Source: Pyrocephalus nanus (taxonomy: Eukaryota; Chordata; Aves; Passeriformes; Tyrannidae). Taken from it: a DNA stretch of 64,000 nt. The DNA lies in the NCBI GenBank assembly GCA_038380795.1, contig CM076270.1:22212001-22276000 (forward strand), written 5' to 3'. The notes beneath the pieces were generated by a model that saw only the letters and a list, made by a program, of their open reading frames with translations, was not told where the DNA came from and ran no database searches. A program made the position numbers and the translations under genes. Shown here piece after piece: positions 12,468 through 24,212 of this stretch; positions within the stretch are counted from its first letter, which is position 1; each line of letters starts with the position of its first letter.

Positions 12468-14358
12468 GTAAGTACCGACCCATCGCTGGCGATAAGAGGG
12501 GCAGGAAATCTGTGTCAGGTAGAGCCTCGTCCACACATCTGTGGAGCTGAGCCCAGGGTGGGGAGGGGAGAATCTCCGGTTCAGTCAGTGAGGTTTGGGC
12601 CAAACCTGAGCACTCAAAGACACAAAGTCTCATGGCCATGCCAGATGATGTGCCTCACACCTGCCTGCAGCACAGTAAACATTAGATCACTCCTGAAACG
12701 AAAGATAAGTATTCAATTTAAAAAGCAGGACTAGCAGACTTCCAGAAGAATGGCTCGGCGGTCACTCAGGAGGACATGTTGCAGATAAGTTCCCTGTGTA
12801 ATTCAGAATTCATAAGAATATCCAGTATCAAGATTCATTCTGTGGTTTAAACTTATTCTACTCAGAGTACTACCTGGTGTATAAGGTAAGCTTGGTTTTG
12901 TTATAGTATAAAGAAAGGAAATTATTTTATCCTGTTTTGTTCCTTAATTTTTTAACCAAAAAATGCACACATTACTGTATTCTATTTATTTTTCTGTTTG
13001 AGTACGTCCTTTATTATTACTTTTTCTGGTAGGCTTGCTCACATTTCTTTATTTTGCTTTGTTTCCTGGTATGAATCAGAACATTTTCTTTATCTGTTTA
13101 TCAGTATATGCTGGATATGCTTCAAGCTGACCACAAGAACCACTCAGAGCAATAGAAGTTTCTAAAGTGGCTTCTAAGCAAACCAGTCCCCAGTTCCAGG
13201 AACACGGTGAATGCCTACTCTTGGCATTTTAAGACTTGTGATCTAAAGACCTATGCACAATTAAAGGGACCCAAATACCTTTAATAATAAGGATACATTT
13301 CCTCCATGAATCATAAAACGCTGCCAAAGTATTACTGTACATGTGCATTTTCATGACAAGAGCAGGGATGTGCTTGGACAGTCCCTGTGAAGGTGTGATG
13401 TGCTTACACTTACAAATCCTTAATTCATGACCAGGGTGGGAAATGCGTGTCGGGAGACTCAAGACATCCCTTTAAATTTGCAAATTTAGAGAAGGTGAGA
13501 GGAAGTTTCCTGATTTGCAGGTAGAGAGTGTGATATCCAAAACCAATGAGCCCTTTCAGGATAATTTACTATTAAGGATTTCAGTTCCAATCAAAAGCCT
13601 TTGAAGGCAGGCACATTTTTAGTCATGAACAACCCACTGAACTCCAATGAAGCCACATTCTTGGTTTCAGAGGGGCTGTGACATGTACTTACAGCTAAAC
13701 ATATGCTAACTTCAATTCTTTGATCAAGATCACATTTTCAAACATTCTACATGCATGAAAACATGGAGTTTCTAAACTCTTGGTGCCTTGCAGTTAATGA
13801 AATGTCACAGAGCAGGATAGGTTAATCCATATAATTCGCATGGAGTTCATTAAATCATTTTAACAAAATTAAACAGAGTTATATTTAGCTTGATACTCAG
13901 AAGTGTTAACACCCTGCTTTTAATGTGACAGATTGGATTTGGAAAGCAATATAAAACATGGGTTTCAGTGTATAGAATATTTTATTTCCACAACTTAAGG
14001 ATGTTGTTAAGACCCATGTTCCTTTTTAAGATCTATTCCATCACTTAAAATCCAACCAGTGCTAGTTAGCCAAAAACATTTATCTTTATTAGCTTTCAGT
14101 GCTCTGGAGAAGTTAAAACAGGACCTTTTATTACCCATTTTCCTTAAAGAAGTAGTTAAAAGTAAAGACTAGCTTTGATTCTGTTGTTGGCATCGAGATT
14201 TTTTTATTCATCAAACAAATTCCAGTTTCAAAAAGGAGTAAGCTGACCTTGCAAAGAAACAACATATTTAATCTATGACCAAAATAGTTATTGGTATGCT
14301 TTTTTCCTCTTTTTTTTTTTTTCCTTCTTTTCTTTCTCCCTCTACCCCCCTCCAATAG
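12468..14358 (+). other. Probable last intron
   Basis: AT-rich DNA between the candidate cassette exon and the terminal exon. It ends in a strong polypyrimidine tract at 14,301-14,357, with long runs of T and C, before the AG at 14,357-14,358. No coding exon is seen inside. Confidence 0.45.
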
Positions 14359-14586
14359 GTCACGTGTATGCAGTGGTTGCAAGGGGACCACACGATGCTG
14401 GATATGATCGAAAAAAAACGTTGCCTCTGCAAAGAAATAAAAGCTCGACAGAAATCAGAGAAAGGACTCTGCAAACAGGACAGCATGCCTATTTTGCCAA
14501 GTTGGAAAAAGAATACTGGGACCAAGAAATACAGCCCTCCTCCTTACTCGAAACAACAAACTGTGTTCTGGGACACTGCCATTTGA
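14359..14586 (+). CDS. Terminal coding exon of an unidentified plus-strand gene
   Basis: Partial gene: only the last coding exon is recognised. An excellent acceptor (about 55 nt of T/C-rich sequence, then CAATAG) opens into 75 codons in phase 0, ending in TGA at 14,584-14,586. The predicted tail starts V-T-C-M-Q-W. It has a basic, cysteine-bearing stretch (KKRCLCKEIKARQK) at about residues 22-35, then Lys/Ser-rich sequence and a PPPY motif near residue 62, and it ends F-W-D-T-A-I. PPPY is a known WW-domain ligand form and T-x-I fits a class I PDZ ligand. By inference this is a cytoplasmic tail of a membrane or scaffold protein, and the cysteines could be palmitoylated. I do not recognise the family. 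An overlapping frame, starting one base short of a codon (xGT-CAC), is also open to 14,636, so the frame choice is an inference from composition and the clean ending. Confidence 0.6.
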   Translation, partial: VTCMQWLQGDHTMLDMIEKKRCLCKEIKARQKSEKGLCKQDSMPILPSWKKNTGTKKYSPPPYSKQQTVFWDTAI

Positions 14587-14822
14587 CAGGCCTGTGGAGG
14601 ATTCCTTCTCCACTGTGTTGCAACGAGCACAGGTAGCCTGCTTTCTTAATAAGGCAAAGGCTCTAACCTAAGACTTATCTGCAGGTGGTGAACTTCCTAG
14701 GAAAAAAAACCCCACACCGATACAGTGCTCACCTGTCAATCAAGAGAGAGATTTACGTTTCTGACTGGATTAAGGCATACGTATTTATCCAGGATTTTTT
14801 TGGATCCAGAAGATATCAGAAT

Positions 14823-14830
14823 TGTAAATA
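14823..14830 (+). promoter_or_regulatory. Pumilio-type element TGTAAATA
   Basis: An exact match to the TGTANATA consensus, in the proposed 3' UTR about 240 nt after the stop. TGTATATA copies at 16,441-16,448, 17,705-17,712 and 17,749-17,756 lie inside TA-rich microsatellite-like DNA and are weaker evidence. Confidence 0.4.
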
Positions 14831-14873
14831 TTTCGCCAATATATTGAAAACACCCAAGCTAATACACTGTTTA

Positions 14874-14891
14874 AATATATATATATATATA
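14874..14891 (+). repeat. (AT)n dinucleotide run
   Basis: Alternating AT, about nine units, inside the proposed 3' UTR. Confidence 0.85.
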
Positions 14892-16285
14892 AAAATTCAA
14901 AAATTTATGAAGAATTTTACTATATAATGTTACTGTTATACTGTTTTATTACCTATTTTCTATGTTTTCTTCTACTGTTCACCCCCGCCGCCATCATTTT
15001 ATTTCTCTGACCTGCCTAGATGTGGCCTCTGTACAAAAGCATGTGGTTGTACGTTTTATTGAGGAGTACAATGTACAAAACAACATGGTGCTAGGGCTGT
15101 AGAAGATAACTAGAGTTGTACTTGTTAGATGTCCTTAGCTTTAGGAGGAGGGGTTGGGGGAGGATGGACAAAGGAGAGAGTGAGTTCTGTTGGGAAACAG
15201 TGAAACTGCAAGCACTGAAAAATCGAAGTGCTTAATGTGAACGCCCAAGTTGCATTTAAAATATTAATTGCTCTGCATCTGTTTTCCCCCATAACATTAA
15301 TCAGATAAATTGCCCTTGGTTTTACATGAATCGGTTGCTAAAATTATTTGGCCAAGAAGCTAAATTTTCTGCAGCAAAGCCTGCAACGAAAACTCTTCCT
15401 TCATTGCATTCAGTTGATTAGCAGAGACCATGGTTCACTGTGACTAAGCATTGTACAGCCCATGACAGAGAGACCCGGTCGCTCAGCAGGTTGAGGCAGT
15501 GCCACTGCAGCCACCGTCCCTGTCCACATTCGTCTTTGGTCCAGGAAAATGAAGGCGACAGAAACCTGTTTACATTTTTATTGCTTTTAAATCCAGCAAC
15601 ACATCCTTACTCAACGCTGCATCAGATTTCCTTGTGTTGTCCGCAAAGGCTGGGATTCAGACCCCTTGAAAGCCGGTAGGGAAATCCCTCTTGATTTCAC
15701 GCGGTTTTGAAGCAGAGGCCCACGTAACGTGTCCTCCCGGCTATGCCGTTTCTTCTCCCTGGCTGCTTCTGTGATTGGCTTGCTATCCTGTATTATATTC
15801 CACCCATTTTAACAGAATATTATGTCATGACCAAAGAATTATGACCTCCTGGTTTTAACGGGAGAAAGAGATGGCTTATGCTGATTATGAGGGTGAAATC
15901 CGTGTGATGAAATATCTTCCAAAAGGATCTGTTGAGAACAAGGGAAACTTGTACTTCTGTGGAGTAGGAAAAAGAAAAGATCTATGGCATATATTTTGTA
16001 TATTTAAATTTCTATCTATGTGTCTGAAGTTTGGTAGCACAAAAGTCCCTCTTTAAAACAATCATTTTAATATTATATTTGCCGAGAAGAAAAGGTGTGT
16101 TGTTTGAAACTTCTTGTTATATTGGCTTTTCTTTGAAATTATATTGACAGCATTGCCACTGCTGTAATTGCTGATCAAAAAAAGAACCAAAAATAACAAA
16201 TTTTAGAAGGTTTTTTGTAATCTATATTGCTAAAGTTTGAGTTTGAGTAATGCTTTATCGGTAGTAGTTTCTTTTCAGCCTCTGA

Positions 16286-16291
16286 AATAAA
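16286..16291 (+). terminator. Proximal polyadenylation signal AATAAA (candidate)
   Basis: A canonical hexamer about 1.7 kb into the proposed 3' UTR. Its use would give a short UTR without the MIR-like fragment and most TGTATATA motifs. Confidence 0.35.
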
Positions 16292-16364
16292 GTTTTTAAA
16301 TATTTTATAACTGATTAACTAATGTATATTTTGATGTCCAAACTGAGATTTCTGTAAAAGATGA

Positions 16365-16490
16365 AGTGTGTGTTTATATGTGTGTATGTATATTAGCATT
16401 ATTGTATATGTATATATGCATATGTGTACACACATATATATGTATATATGCATGTATCTATATATACGCATAGATGTGTGCATACGTATT
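16365..16490 (+). repeat. Imperfect TG/TA/CA microsatellite
   Basis: Mixed alternating purine-pyrimidine sequence (TGTGTG, TATATA, ACACAC, GTGTAC) over about 125 bases. Such tracts mutate quickly and can adopt non-B structure. Confidence 0.8.
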
Positions 16491-17370
16491 TACCTGCATA
16501 CATTAAATATGGGTGTGTTGTGAATATACAGTGGCTGGAATGGGTACACAACTGAAATGAGGATTTAAAGAGCCCTTCACAGCTGAAATGACAGAAGACA
16601 TGAAAAAAAAAAAAACCCAGAGGCTGTGAAGGAATCTTTGGATACATGTTACATCCAAAAGACACCAACTGTATATTCTGCTTATTCTCTTTTTTTTTTT
16701 AAAGAAAGAAAATGGCAGAAGGAAAACTCCAGAGATCTCGCAAAGTTCCAGAATCTGCTGGAAAGAAGACAACTTGTTGGTCATGAGAAATCTGTTGAGA
16801 TAACAGGTTCATTATTCAGAAAGTGTTAATGCTTTGTCTTCCTTGTAATGTGGCAAGAGAAGAATTTTCCATAACCATGTGTGAAATACTGAGCTCCACC
16901 CTTTCCCCCAACTGCACAAGGTCTCTGGTGACAAAATGGAAGCTGGCATTCAGTCAGTCCAGATAGTCCTTCTCCACACTGGTCTCTTCCTGGAGAATTC
17001 CTTTAAAACCCCGCTGCTGAAGCAGTTTCACAGCCCAGACCTGTGGGCTGCAGTGCCCGGCCCTTTTGGGGGAAGGCAGGTGTTAATGTGAACAATTCCG
17101 TGTTTGACAGTGTTTGTTCATATCGTGTCCTGTTCATATCAGTACGTAATAGGAATAATGATCAGGGAATTGAAGCATTCTTGTCCTAAGCAGACTTGCT
17201 TGTACACTTAGCCCACCACAAACCACTCCTTGTTTTGCTTTTATTGCTCAACACCGTTTGTGTTGTCCTTCCTAAATAACTGCCCACGTGCTTCCAGACC
17301 TCCATTGTATCCCATGGAAACAATGGCTTTTTGTTTCAAAGTGCGACGACATGACAAAGTAAAATATAAC

Positions 17371-17515
17371 TTAGCACTTACCTTCAAAGCACTTTAGAAA
17401 TGTGAAGTAAAAACCTCACACTTGCGAGAACCATTTTACAGAGGAGGGAAGTGAGGAGTAGTTTCTGAAGGTCAGGGACAGAGCCAGGATGGGACACGAG
17501 TCACTGACCTGTCCC
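17371..17515 (+). repeat. MIR-like SINE fragment
   Basis: The segment follows the order of the MIR consensus as I remember it. It has TTAGCACTTACC, then AAAGCACTTTAGAAATGT, CCTCACACTTGCGAGAACC, CATTTTACAGAGGAGGGAAG, GAAGGTCAGGGACAGAGCCA and GGATGGGACACGAGTC. MIR elements predate the bird-mammal split, so an old diverged copy is plausible in a bird. It sits inside the proposed 3' UTR, plus orientation. Confidence 0.55.
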
Positions 17516-17689
17516 GGGACTGCTGGCCCATCCCACCCCACCCCTCGAGTAAAAGGCACATCGTACTGCCCAGAGCTGCCATCACAACGCTGTTAAACAT
17601 TTCCTACACCACCTCTCGTCTCAGCAGCTTCTGTGTCACAGGGTGAATGACAGTGCTTAGTTACACACGGTCATTAAAGCTGTAGTCTG

Positions 17690-17758
17690 TATAAATATGC
17701 AATCTGTATATACATACAGATCACATATATACACACACTTATGAAGACTGTATATATG
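17690..17758 (+). repeat. TA/CA-rich imperfect microsatellite
   Basis: Alternating TATA, CATA and ACACAC sequence in the 3' part of the proposed UTR. Confidence 0.6.
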
Positions 17759-18053
17759 AAATTGTTTGGTATGCACTTATTTTGCTTTAAACTCCTGAAG
17801 GTAAACATTATAGTGTAGCAATTTGTGTAAAGTGCACTGTGATTTCAAGAAAGCACAGTAAAGTCACAGGTCTTGTTATTCTTGCACTAAAAATGTGTTT
17901 ACGTATATTAGCCAATGTATGTCTACTTTATCGCTCCTTTTGACAAATTAAAGCAAATGGTATAAAATAGTATGGGATTTTTTTTTTTCTTGGTTTAGGT
18001 TGTTTATTTTTAAGTGGACAATGGCACTATGTTTTTAAATGACAGGGTTTTTA

Positions 18054-18059
18054 AATAAA
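18054..18059 (+). terminator. Polyadenylation signal AATAAA (candidate)
   Basis: A hexamer followed within 30 nt by TGTGTTCATT-like sequence that could serve as a downstream element. It is one of three signals in the proposed UTR. Confidence 0.4.
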
Positions 18060-18428
18060 ATGAAATCATTCTGTGTTCATTCCGATGTAATACATTTACC
18101 AATATCTTGAAATTGAATGTCATGTTGCTTTTTTTTATATTTCATTAGAAATTGTCAGGTATGTGCCTGAGATTGTGTAGGAGTAAGGAGTAGCTAGAGG
18201 CTAACTGTAATCATATATTATTAGCCGTTTCTATATACACGGTATAAATACATATTAATTTTCTTTTCATTTTTGTACTTGATTTTTTTAGGTAAGATGT
18301 AATTAAATGTACTTTGATACTTCTGAAGTAATAAGATGTTGTTTGAAGATCAATTCTGCTTTCTTTAGTGCATTGACAATATTTTACAATAATTTAGTGC
18401 TTATTTATTTGTGCTCCGGTGTAATTAT

Positions 18429-18434
18429 AATAAA
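18429..18434 (+). terminator. Distal polyadenylation signal AATAAA
   Basis: A canonical hexamer with T-rich sequence (TTCATTTTCATTTGATGG) 25-45 nt downstream. UTR-like character fades after it, so it is the best candidate for the gene's end. Confidence 0.5.
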
Positions 18435-20454
18435 AAGCAATAGTTTAAAATATTTGGCTGTTCATTTTCATTTGATGGTTTGAGTTAAGAGACAGGTTGT
18501 TCACTAGGGATTAGCCAGAGATTCCTGGGAAGGAAAGTCAAGTCATAGATGTATATTTATAGCATTCCCTAGGCACATTTTTAATCGCACCATTTGTTGG
18601 AGGAAATGAATTAATTACTTTAATAGGTTCGTATTTGCAAGTCATGCCTGGTTGCATCTAATGCCATGAGTGCCATCCTCAACTTAATCCTTAGAATAAG
18701 ATTTCTCTGAAGAGCAGACAAATTTTTCCCTAAGTACTTTTCACAGTTTGGGATGGAAGAGGCTCACTTGAAAGACCCCCCCCTTCAAAGATCTCCATTT
18801 GAAGAATATCCACAAATGGGAGAGGGACCCATCACACTCTCCATGAAGCTCTAAAATATCTACTTAAAAGTAAGCATAATCTTCCTATTTCCAAACAGAA
18901 TATTTGCATCCATTGGGATGTAAAACCCAGCCCTTGCAGAGGAACTCCACAACTTAATTTTAAGAAGACATTCCCCCTAATATTTTGAAGACATTTTGTA
19001 ATTTTAAAAAAAAAGTGCTTTCCAAGTGCTTCTCTGCCCCAGGAATCTCCCATTTTCCCTAAGGCACAGCCTCCCACTCCTCAGCAGTGCCCCCATTGCC
19101 AGGGCCCATATTGTGGCTGAAGAACTTTGCTGCCTCTTCATGCTCCTCTTCCTTTCCCCAACCCCTGGCATGGATGTTCAGAGTGACTCGTCCTCTAAAG
19201 CAAACTCCAGCCTTTTTACTTCCAGGCTCCATGTTTCACATGGAAATCCTGCAGGAGTGACTAGAAATGAACAGAACACTGTTTTACAAGGATTTTTCCA
19301 GACAGAGATTCTGTCAGTTTGTTGCACTGATGTCTGTGCTCTTCAGTGGGATAGTTCATGAAGTTCTGTGTCCTAGCTTGTTTCTAAAGACTTTCTAGGT
19401 TGACTTCCAACATGCACCTCAGTCCACATGCCATGCCTGACCACTGCTGGAGACAGCAGCACCTGAACAGAGAAGGAATGAAAGGGGAGGATTGCCAAAT
19501 GCAGCAGGAAGCATAAATCTGGGGCAAATTCAGATTTTTGCCTAGTCAAAATAGGTATATTCTCTTTCTCTGCCACTGCAGAAACACTTTCTATGTACCA
19601 TTGTTTCTTAAACAGAAGAGGTTTAAATTAAAAGGAGACAAGACCATAAAAAGCAACGGTAGAGTTTTACTCTAAGTTTATTAAAAAGTGGAAAGGTGCC
19701 TGCAGTGCTCAACCTTGGGTCTCTGCTCCTTTTGCATTTTAAAAGCCGTCACAATACCACTGGCTGGAGTTACTGCTGTTTCTCTGCCGCACTCACTCAG
19801 AGTGACCTCAGCTGGTGCCAGAGTGGCTGCGAAGCAATTAAAAAGCACAGAGGGGCCTGTCTTGCTTGGGAACAAGTAAAACCTGCCCTGGGCACAGCGG
19901 GGAAGTCGAGCAGCCGTTAGAGGGGAGATGGGCCAACATCTCTCACATCTACGGCCAGCGCTGACAGAGCTGGCAAGGGAACTGCAGGAAACTAAATAAA
20001 ATTTACAAAGCCAAAAGACAACTGAAAAGAAACACTGCTCAAAGGCAAGGCTGAACACATTTGACATTTATTTTCTAAACCTGCCAACATCTCTTATGAG
20101 GCATTTTTTTTTTTCCCCTTCAAAACAAAGTTACACACCTGTCACCTTTTAATTGAGATTTTTGGCACTGGGGTGGGTGGCGGTTTCAGTGTTTTCACCA
20201 CCTGTGGCATATTTTCATCTTCTTTTGTCCTCTTCTCCCTGCCTCATTCCTTTTTTTCATTATGTGCTTTGGAACATATATTTGTAGGTCCAAGAGTTCC
20301 CCTGTCATCTGTTGTTCCCGTTAATGTTGTTCTCCACCTCCCCTGTTCTCAGCTGGCTCTGTGCTCTCTAACCCTCACGAAAACGTACAAGGAGAGCAGG
20401 AGGAGGAACCACCATCAGTTTTATTTTTAAGGGTAGCATTTATCAATGTTGCTC

Positions 20455-21130
20455 TCGGTGTATACACAGCAAGTTTCACAGAGGGCTGGGAATGTGGCAG
20501 GAAACGCTGAAGTTCACTCTCCAGCACAAAGGTACCCCTGAGGCAGCAGGGCCAGGCTCAGAGTCCTGCAGGGAGCAGGGTCCGCTCTGCCCTTTCCAAG
20601 CATGGTTCCTTCCCCAAACGTGGCTCTCTCTGGGGCTTTCCCACCACCTTTGCAGCTGATTCCCTCCACCCTCAGAACGCAGCTCTGCCCTGAGGGAGCT
20701 GAACCTCTCCAGCTGGCAAGACCAGCACTTCATCAGGTCACACCTCCTGCTCAGGTGCACCAGGTGTGCTTTGGGCTGACAAGCTCCATACTGGGCCATC
20801 CTGTCTGCCCTCGCTTCCCTCTGTGCTCTCATTCCAGGGGAGTTCAGCAGCGTGCCAGTGCCCCGTGGTGACAGAGCCCATGGCTGGGGTGGCAGAACAC
20901 CTTGGGTCTGCTCACATCACGCCTCAGGGTGGAAGGGAGGTTCATGGGGACGCAGCTCTCCAGCACATGTGACACCCACCAAAAGGTAACCTCTGAATAG
21001 CTTTTGGTAACCATCGCAGCGTGCCCCTGCAGAAAGGCTCCTGTTTGGGAAGCAGGGCAAGCCCCCGGCTGTCAGTGCCCTGCAGGAGAGGAGCCTGCGC
21101 TTCCTCAGCAGTCGCTCCTAATTGAATGAC
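20455..21130. other. GC-richer block in AT-rich surroundings
   Basis: Clearly richer in G and C than its flanks and able to hold overlapping frames of 118 codons (minus) and 89 codons (plus). CpG is sparse, so it is not a CpG island. It could be a decayed exon, a regulatory element or an old repeat; nothing decides between these. Confidence 0.35.
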
Positions 21131-21579
21131 TCTGGGCCCCGCTCTCTATGACCTTATGCTCTGTTTAGACATTAACACCTCTGCGAAGTGGGTGTTAAAT
21201 GGTTCTGTTAGTGTCTGTAACGCGTTTTTACATCCACTTGAGAAGTGTAAATGATTCTACAAGGTGCAGGGTAGTGGAAAGTCAGCTTTCCCTCGGCTCC
21301 AGCTGGCTGGGGAAATTCAAATTAACTCCTGTGGAATCCAGCTCCCACCAAAGAGCTTTTCTTTCCCAGATTCTTCAGGGGTTTTTTACTGTTCTTGTAA
21401 ACACAACAACTGAATGGCTAGTGTGTTTATTTTTCTAGTTAAAAGAGGCTGAGGTGTCCTTGGCCACGCAGGCAGAGGCATTCATTTTCTGCCTGGCTTT
21501 TAGGCTCTTCAATATTTGCGAATTTTGTCACAATTTCTACTGAAGTACGTGGCCCATCCAAGAAATCTGAAACCAGCAC

Positions 21580-21618
21580 TTTCTTTCTTTCTTTCTCTTT
21601 CTGTCTTTCTTTCTTTTC
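21580..21618 (+). repeat. (CTTT)n microsatellite
   Basis: Imperfect CTTT tandem units, about nine, with one TCTG interruption. Confidence 0.85.
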
Positions 21619-23459
21619 CTGGCTGTGTGGGGGATGTGGTGACACAAGTTGTGTATGAAATGAGCTGACAGGATGAGATTTTCCCTGTGGTAAATATTTG
21701 ATTGACCACGCATTACCTTGAGAGTGTTGCTTTATCCTCTGAACTGTGTCAGTTAAAATTTCCACACTCACCATGGCTAAGACTTCATCTATCTCTCTTC
21801 CTGGCTGTGGTGACGGAACATCTGGCCCAATTTCCTGAAAGGTATCTAATCTGGTGGTACCAGAGAACAAGAGGGCAAATTTCCAAACTGACTGGGATCC
21901 AACATATTCAGGGTACTCAAGCTTGCAAGCAAAGCCATCAGCCTCAACAAAAACTAGACTTCTACTCCTTGTGCAGCAGCAGTCAGCAGGAGAAAACCAG
22001 CAGTACTGTACATAGGGTCAAAAGGTTGAAAATCAACACGTGGGAGGGTAATTTAAGCTCACCTTCATCAGGTGCTGCACAGTTACCACAGTCAGTGCTG
22101 GAATGATCTTGCCAGCAGTTGTGCCAGGAATTTACTGCTATGGACTGACAGGGACTGAGAATTTGTCCAGCTGTGTTTTTTTCCCTTGTACTTTTGCTGT
22201 GTTTCATTTACCCAGGGAAGCTCCCCTCTGTTTCATCACTTCAGTCTATTTTTGTAGACATAGACAGAAGTACAACTCTCCAGCACGCTGTCAGAATTAA
22301 TCCTCTGAATCTGTGTCTGAGAGAAGTGCTGAAAGCCCTTCATAATAACAGGGTTGGAAATGAGCTAAGTAACATGTCAGATTTTTATTTCTGAAAAAAA
22401 AATGTCCACCTGGTTCATGAATTCAAACACACGTGGTATTTTGAAACTTGGTGCCAAAAGAAATTTCAAATTTTGACTAGTTTTAGTCCAATAGAAAAGC
22501 AAATTTCAGTTCAGGCTTCCCTTACTTCACTAAGAAAGCTTTCTTCCTGCCTGTCTAACTTCTACAGAGATACTATTGCTTATGTTAACATGCTTCTACC
22601 ACATATAAATCACTTTCTGTCCTCTCTCTCAGAAAGAATGAATAAGTAGTGCTTTTCACTCAGGTTTTTCCTTCTCTGTATGTCCACAAGATAAATGAAT
22701 GCTCTGTTGAGTGAGGTTAGTGGGTTTAAGGGAGGGAAGGATTGTTTAGTGCCTTGGTGTGGTGAAATATAGCACTTAATGTACATGTTCAGCTAGTTCA
22801 AAGCATGTTTTAGGGAAGTTTTATACTGTTTCCATGACATACTGATAGGAAATTTGACAAAATGCTGACTTTGGATTTTTGTTTGTGACAAAGTATCCAC
22901 TATCCTTCAAACTGATCTTGACTGAAGAGCACTAGACAATAGAACCAAGAAGAATAATTAATGATGCATTTACCACTGTGCTAGCATAGAGAAATACACT
23001 TTAAGTTTTACTCTGGACTGAAAATATTTTGTACACCTTTGATTTATCTTTGGGTAGACTGTTATTGTCTGATACTGTCAAAGGTAAATCAGAGCCTTAA
23101 GGAGGGACCAGTGTCAATTTGTCCCACTACTTCAAAGGACATTTTAAAACTTTGGAGACCTCAGCCTCCAGTAGACTGTTACCTCTTCTCCCCATTTTTC
23201 AATCTAGTTCCATTTTCTACATTGTGCACCTTACAGATGCTTTTCATATTCCTGCTATTAGCTAATTTGCTGTGGTGTTTTGTCTTGGGTTTTTGGGTGC
23301 AAGTTCTGTGATATATTTGTATTCTCCCTTCACTCTCCTGTAAACTTGTGAAATAAGGAGTATTTCACAAACAAGATATGGGTATATCACACATATTCAG
23401 GTGTGCATGTATATACACCTTAACAACAAAATGGATACATGATTTTAAGTGCTTGTATT

Positions 23460-23520
23460 AAAAAAACAAACAAACAAACAAAAAAACAAAACAAAACAAA
23501 AAAAAAAAAAAAAGAAAAAA
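23460..23520 (+). repeat. (CAAA)n / poly(A)-rich tract
   Basis: CAAA and CAAAA units followed by an A16 run with one G interruption near the end. No retrocopy body is recognisable upstream. Confidence 0.85.
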
Positions 23521-24179
23521 GGGTCATGTGCCTTTTTGGCATTCATGGCCTTCACATTAGAAAGTCTCATACTATGTTATGACAGCTCTGGCTTGAAATC
23601 CTAATTTGAAGATGTAATTTACTTTGCTATAGATTTAAGCACTTTTTACTTAGACATGTGAGTAACTTTCCTCGAGAGAGTACAAGAAATGGCATTACAT
23701 GCTCCCACAGAATCCAGACAGCAGTATATACTTTAGTTTAATTAATTATATTTGTCTTAAAAGAAAATAGTGTAACATTTGTCAAGTGCTATTTGATAGA
23801 TGTAATTCTGTAATGGAATGTGAAACCTGAAAACAGTGCCTTCTTTTAAAAACTCTTCTGAGGGGCATTAAGCTCTAGTGTATCTAATTAATGCTTTAAA
23901 TATTCTTTCCTACCAGTTCAATCTTTATCTATCTCTGTGCTGCCTTGTTACCCAATATGAACTGCTCATTGAAATCGATTGTTCCTGGTCTTTTCAACCG
24001 TTGATTGTTCTTTCATGGCTGAACATTTTAAAATAACATTATTGATTTTTCTTACATTATAGCCCTCCTCATAACTCCTAACTAGAGAGTGTCACTGTGG
24101 CCCAAGAACATGTGGGGGCAATTATCAGTTCTGAATTTACAATGAGAAAGGTATGTTTAGTGCAATATTCATCCAAGCA

Positions 24180-24212
24180 TGGATCTTAAACCAGTCAGTT
24201 CTATGATTCTAC
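24180..24212 (+). repeat. Possible decayed CR1 3' tail
   Basis: GGATCTTAAACC followed by TTCTATGATTCTA resembles the end of avian CR1 elements, which finish with GATCTTAAAGG and one or more ATTCTATG units. The body upstream does not look like CR1, so this may be a very short relic or chance. Confidence 0.25.

Larger units (their letters stand above)
14587..18455 (+). other. Long 3' UTR of the plus-strand gene
   Basis: About 3.9 kb after the stop with no convincing coding frame. It is rich in TA and TGTA motifs and contains AATAAA hexamers at 16,286, 18,054 and 18,429. Pumilio-type TGTANATA motifs occur at 14,823, 16,441, 17,705 and 17,749. A MIR-like SINE fragment sits at 17,371-17,515. The last AATAAA is followed by T-rich sequence, so cleavage near 18,450 is likely. 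Long UTRs with tandem signals are typical of neuronal genes, but the limits are inferred. Confidence 0.5.

Noticed and set aside
21439..21870. 143-codon minus frame
   Set aside because: It runs through a CTTT microsatellite, which supplies its Lys/Glu-rich section, and has no recognised domain.
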